Assembly (NCBI GenBank): GCA_964537505.1 | Contig: CAZICK010000086.1 | Location: 1 to 16,515, forward strand | Direction of reading: 5' to 3' | DNA: 16,515 nt | Source of the DNA: DAINBT01 sp036732785 | GTDB taxonomy: Bacteria > Planctomycetota > Phycisphaerae > Sedimentisphaerales > SM23-30 | In this document: piece by piece, positions 15,408 to 16,515 of the stretch | How the letters are laid out: every line of letters starts with the position of its first letter | Numbering within the stretch: position 1 is the stretch's first letter | Translations under genes and position numbers: made by a program | The notes under the pieces: model-generated | Seen by the model: the letters and a program-made list of their open reading frames with translations, nothing else | Database searches by the model: none | What the model was told of the DNA's origin: nothing

Positions 15408-16270
15408 TCCGCAAGGCTGTTATTCCGGCTGCGGGTTTTGGAACACGTTTTCTGCCGGCGACGAAGTCGCAGCCGAAGGAAATGCTGCCGATCGTAGATA
15501 CGCCCGTGATCCAGTATGTGGTCGAAGAAGCGGTTTCGGCGGGAATTACCGATATTCTGATGGTGATCGGCAAAGGTAAGCGTTCGATCGAGGAGCATTT
15601 CGACCGCAGCTTTCAACTGGAAGCACAACTGCGGGCCAAAGGCAAAGAGACAGAACTCAAAGCAATGCGGCAGATTTCGGAATTGGCGGATATTCATTTT
15701 GTGTGGCAGAAAGAATTGAATGGTCTGGGCGATGCGGTCTATTGTGCACGCCATCACGTCAACGACGAACCATTTGTGGTGCTGTTGGGCGATACGATAA
15801 TGGAGGCGTCCAAACCACCGGTCAGGCAGTTGCTGGAGGTGTTCGAGCGGTATCAGGAACCGATGGTGCTGCTCGAAAAGGTTCAGCGTGAGCGTGTAAG
15901 TCGATACGGGGTAATAGACGGCAAAGAAATCGAGCCGGGGCTTTATCTGGTTAAGGATTTCGTGGAGAAACCAGGTATTGATGAGGCGCCGTCGAATCTG
16001 GCCATTGCCAGCCGATATATTTTAACGCCGGAGATTTTCGAGTACCTCGGCCGAACCGAGCCAGACAAGGCGGGTGAGATACAACTTACCGATGCGATGC
16101 GGATGATGGTTCGGCAAAGAAAAATGTACGGTCTGGTACTTGAGGGCAGGCGTTGCGATATAGGCAATAAAGAAGGATTTGTCCGAACCAACATCGAGTT
16201 TGCCCTGCGACGGCCCGATATGGCTGAGAATATGCGGGAGTACATAAAGCGACTGGCTAAGGAACTATAG
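15404..16270 (+). CDS. galU: UTP-glucose-1-phosphate uridylyltransferase
   Basis: 288 residues, typical bacterial GalU length, cytosolic. The nucleotide-binding start is VIPAAGFGTRFLPATKSQPK (6-25), with PKEMLPIVD immediately after. QKELNGLGDAVYCA, LLGDTI (metal-binding Asp) and FVEKP follow, then GEIQLTDAM and the C-terminal GRRCDIGNKEGF. It makes UDP-glucose from UTP and glucose 1-phosphate. Its ATG overlaps the TGA of the kinase gene and AAGGGAAG lies within that gene's end, so translation is coupled. In this setting it could also accept the kinase product, glucuronate 1-phosphate, as broad-specificity plant sugar uridylyltransferases do; the sequence shows nothing that separates this from ordinary GalU activity. 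Confidence 0.94.
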   Translation: MIRKAVIPAAGFGTRFLPATKSQPKEMLPIVDTPVIQYVVEEAVSAGITDILMVIGKGKRSIEEHFDRSFQLEAQLRAKGKETELKAMRQISELADIHFVWQKELNGLGDAVYCARHHVNDEPFVVLLGDTIMEASKPPVRQLLEVFERYQEPMVLLEKVQRERVSRYGVIDGKEIEPGLYLVKDFVEKPGIDEAPSNLAIASRYILTPEIFEYLGRTEPDKAGEIQLTDAMRMMVRQRKMYGLVLEGRRCDIGNKEGFVRTNIEFALRRPDMAENMREYIKRLAKEL

Positions 16271-16309
16271 GTACGAACAGCAATCGTTTAATCCAGTTAA
16301 GAACTAAGA

Positions 16310-16460
16310 GTGCGATTTCGCTTACGCGGCTCTATGTGTCGCACTTTTTCTTGTGTATTGCTTATACGCAAAGTCAGAACAGGGCCTTTGGAGCCAAGAC
16401 CGGTAATTTTATACGTTAGCGAAACATTTGTCGATAAAAATCCATTTCCGCGTAACAGGC
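16310..16460 (+). repeat. Dispersed intergenic element, copy D (right end lost, left hairpin expanded)
   Basis: It aligns with copies A and B from the left hairpin to CGTAACAGGC and then diverges, so the right arm AGGCCCTGTT is missing. The left arms GTGCGA and TCGCAC are here separated by 23 bases instead of two, 21 more than in copies A and B, and are still followed by TTTTTCTTGTGT. The internal stem reads CGGTAA (16401-16406) / TTGTCG (16428-16433). It starts 39 bp after the galU stop and could end that operon's transcript. Confidence 0.8.
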
Positions 16461-16488
16461 GGGTGCATGTCACGTTTGTAGGTAGAAA

Positions 16489-16509
16489 TTTGCCCTCCGG
16501 GATGGCAAA
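16489..16509. repeat. Short hairpin near right edge
   Basis: TTTGCC (16489-16494) and GGCAAA (16504-16509) form a perfect 6-bp inverted repeat with a 9-nt loop. No T-run follows within the window, and the sequence is cut by the edge, so its role cannot be judged. Confidence 0.3.
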
Positions 16510-16515
16510 ATGGGT

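Noticed and set aside
16461..16480. GTGCATGTCAC after copy D resembles the right arm GCATGTCACC of the element at 309-382
   Set aside because: Only eight to nine bases match and no other part of that element follows, so this is within chance.

Overview
The window looks like chromosomal DNA from a Planctomycetota bacterium, most likely of the class Phycisphaerae. The taxonomic call is an inference. It rests on a secreted protein ending in paired type I dockerin repeats of the style common in that group, on a heptosyltransferase fused to a WaaP-like kinase, on a Gram-negative LPS-core gene set and on moderate GC content. No rRNA or ribosomal protein gene is present to confirm it.

Layout. (1) 1-480: the minus-strand remnant of an RHS/YD-repeat protein that runs off the left edge. 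Its 5' end stops in a compact palindromic element. (2) 480-7823, minus strand: an asparagine synthetase-type amidotransferase (asnB) preceded by a doubtful small membrane ORF, then a heptosyltransferase-WaaP kinase fusion, a WaaG-like GT4 glycosyltransferase and a secreted CocE/NonD S15-family hydrolase. The last three genes are packed together (1-nt overlap, then 17 nt) and read as an LPS inner-core operon. (3) 7824-8134: a divergent promoter region. (4) 8135-11427, plus strand: a NusG/RfaH-type antiterminator paralogue, a UDP-glucuronate decarboxylase (UDP-xylose synthase) with its own promoter, and a DUF2723/GT-C membrane glycosyltransferase. (5) 11849-12904: a secreted trypsin-like protease with a C-terminal dockerin, behind a perfect consensus sigma-70-type promoter. 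(6) 13072-16270, plus strand: ugd, a GHMP kinase resembling plant glucuronokinase, and galU, in one operon.

Together the plus-strand enzymes can make nucleotide sugars for a surface glycan: GalU makes UDP-glucose, Ugd oxidises it to UDP-glucuronate, and the decarboxylase makes UDP-xylose. The GHMP kinase suggests a second route in which free glucuronate is phosphorylated at C1 and then uridylylated. The minus-strand genes would build and phosphorylate the LPS core. The NusG paralogue is a plausible elongation factor for long glycan operons.

The most unusual feature is a dispersed intergenic element of about 180 bp. It has two near-complete copies (5551-5730 and 11547-11727), one copy lacking the right end (16310-16460) and one left-end fragment (12967-13007), all in the same orientation. 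It carries a short hairpin followed by a T-run, a perfect 10-bp inverted repeat about 76 bp apart, and an internal stem whose differences between copies preserve pairing in the plus-sense RNA. I could not match it to a named family.
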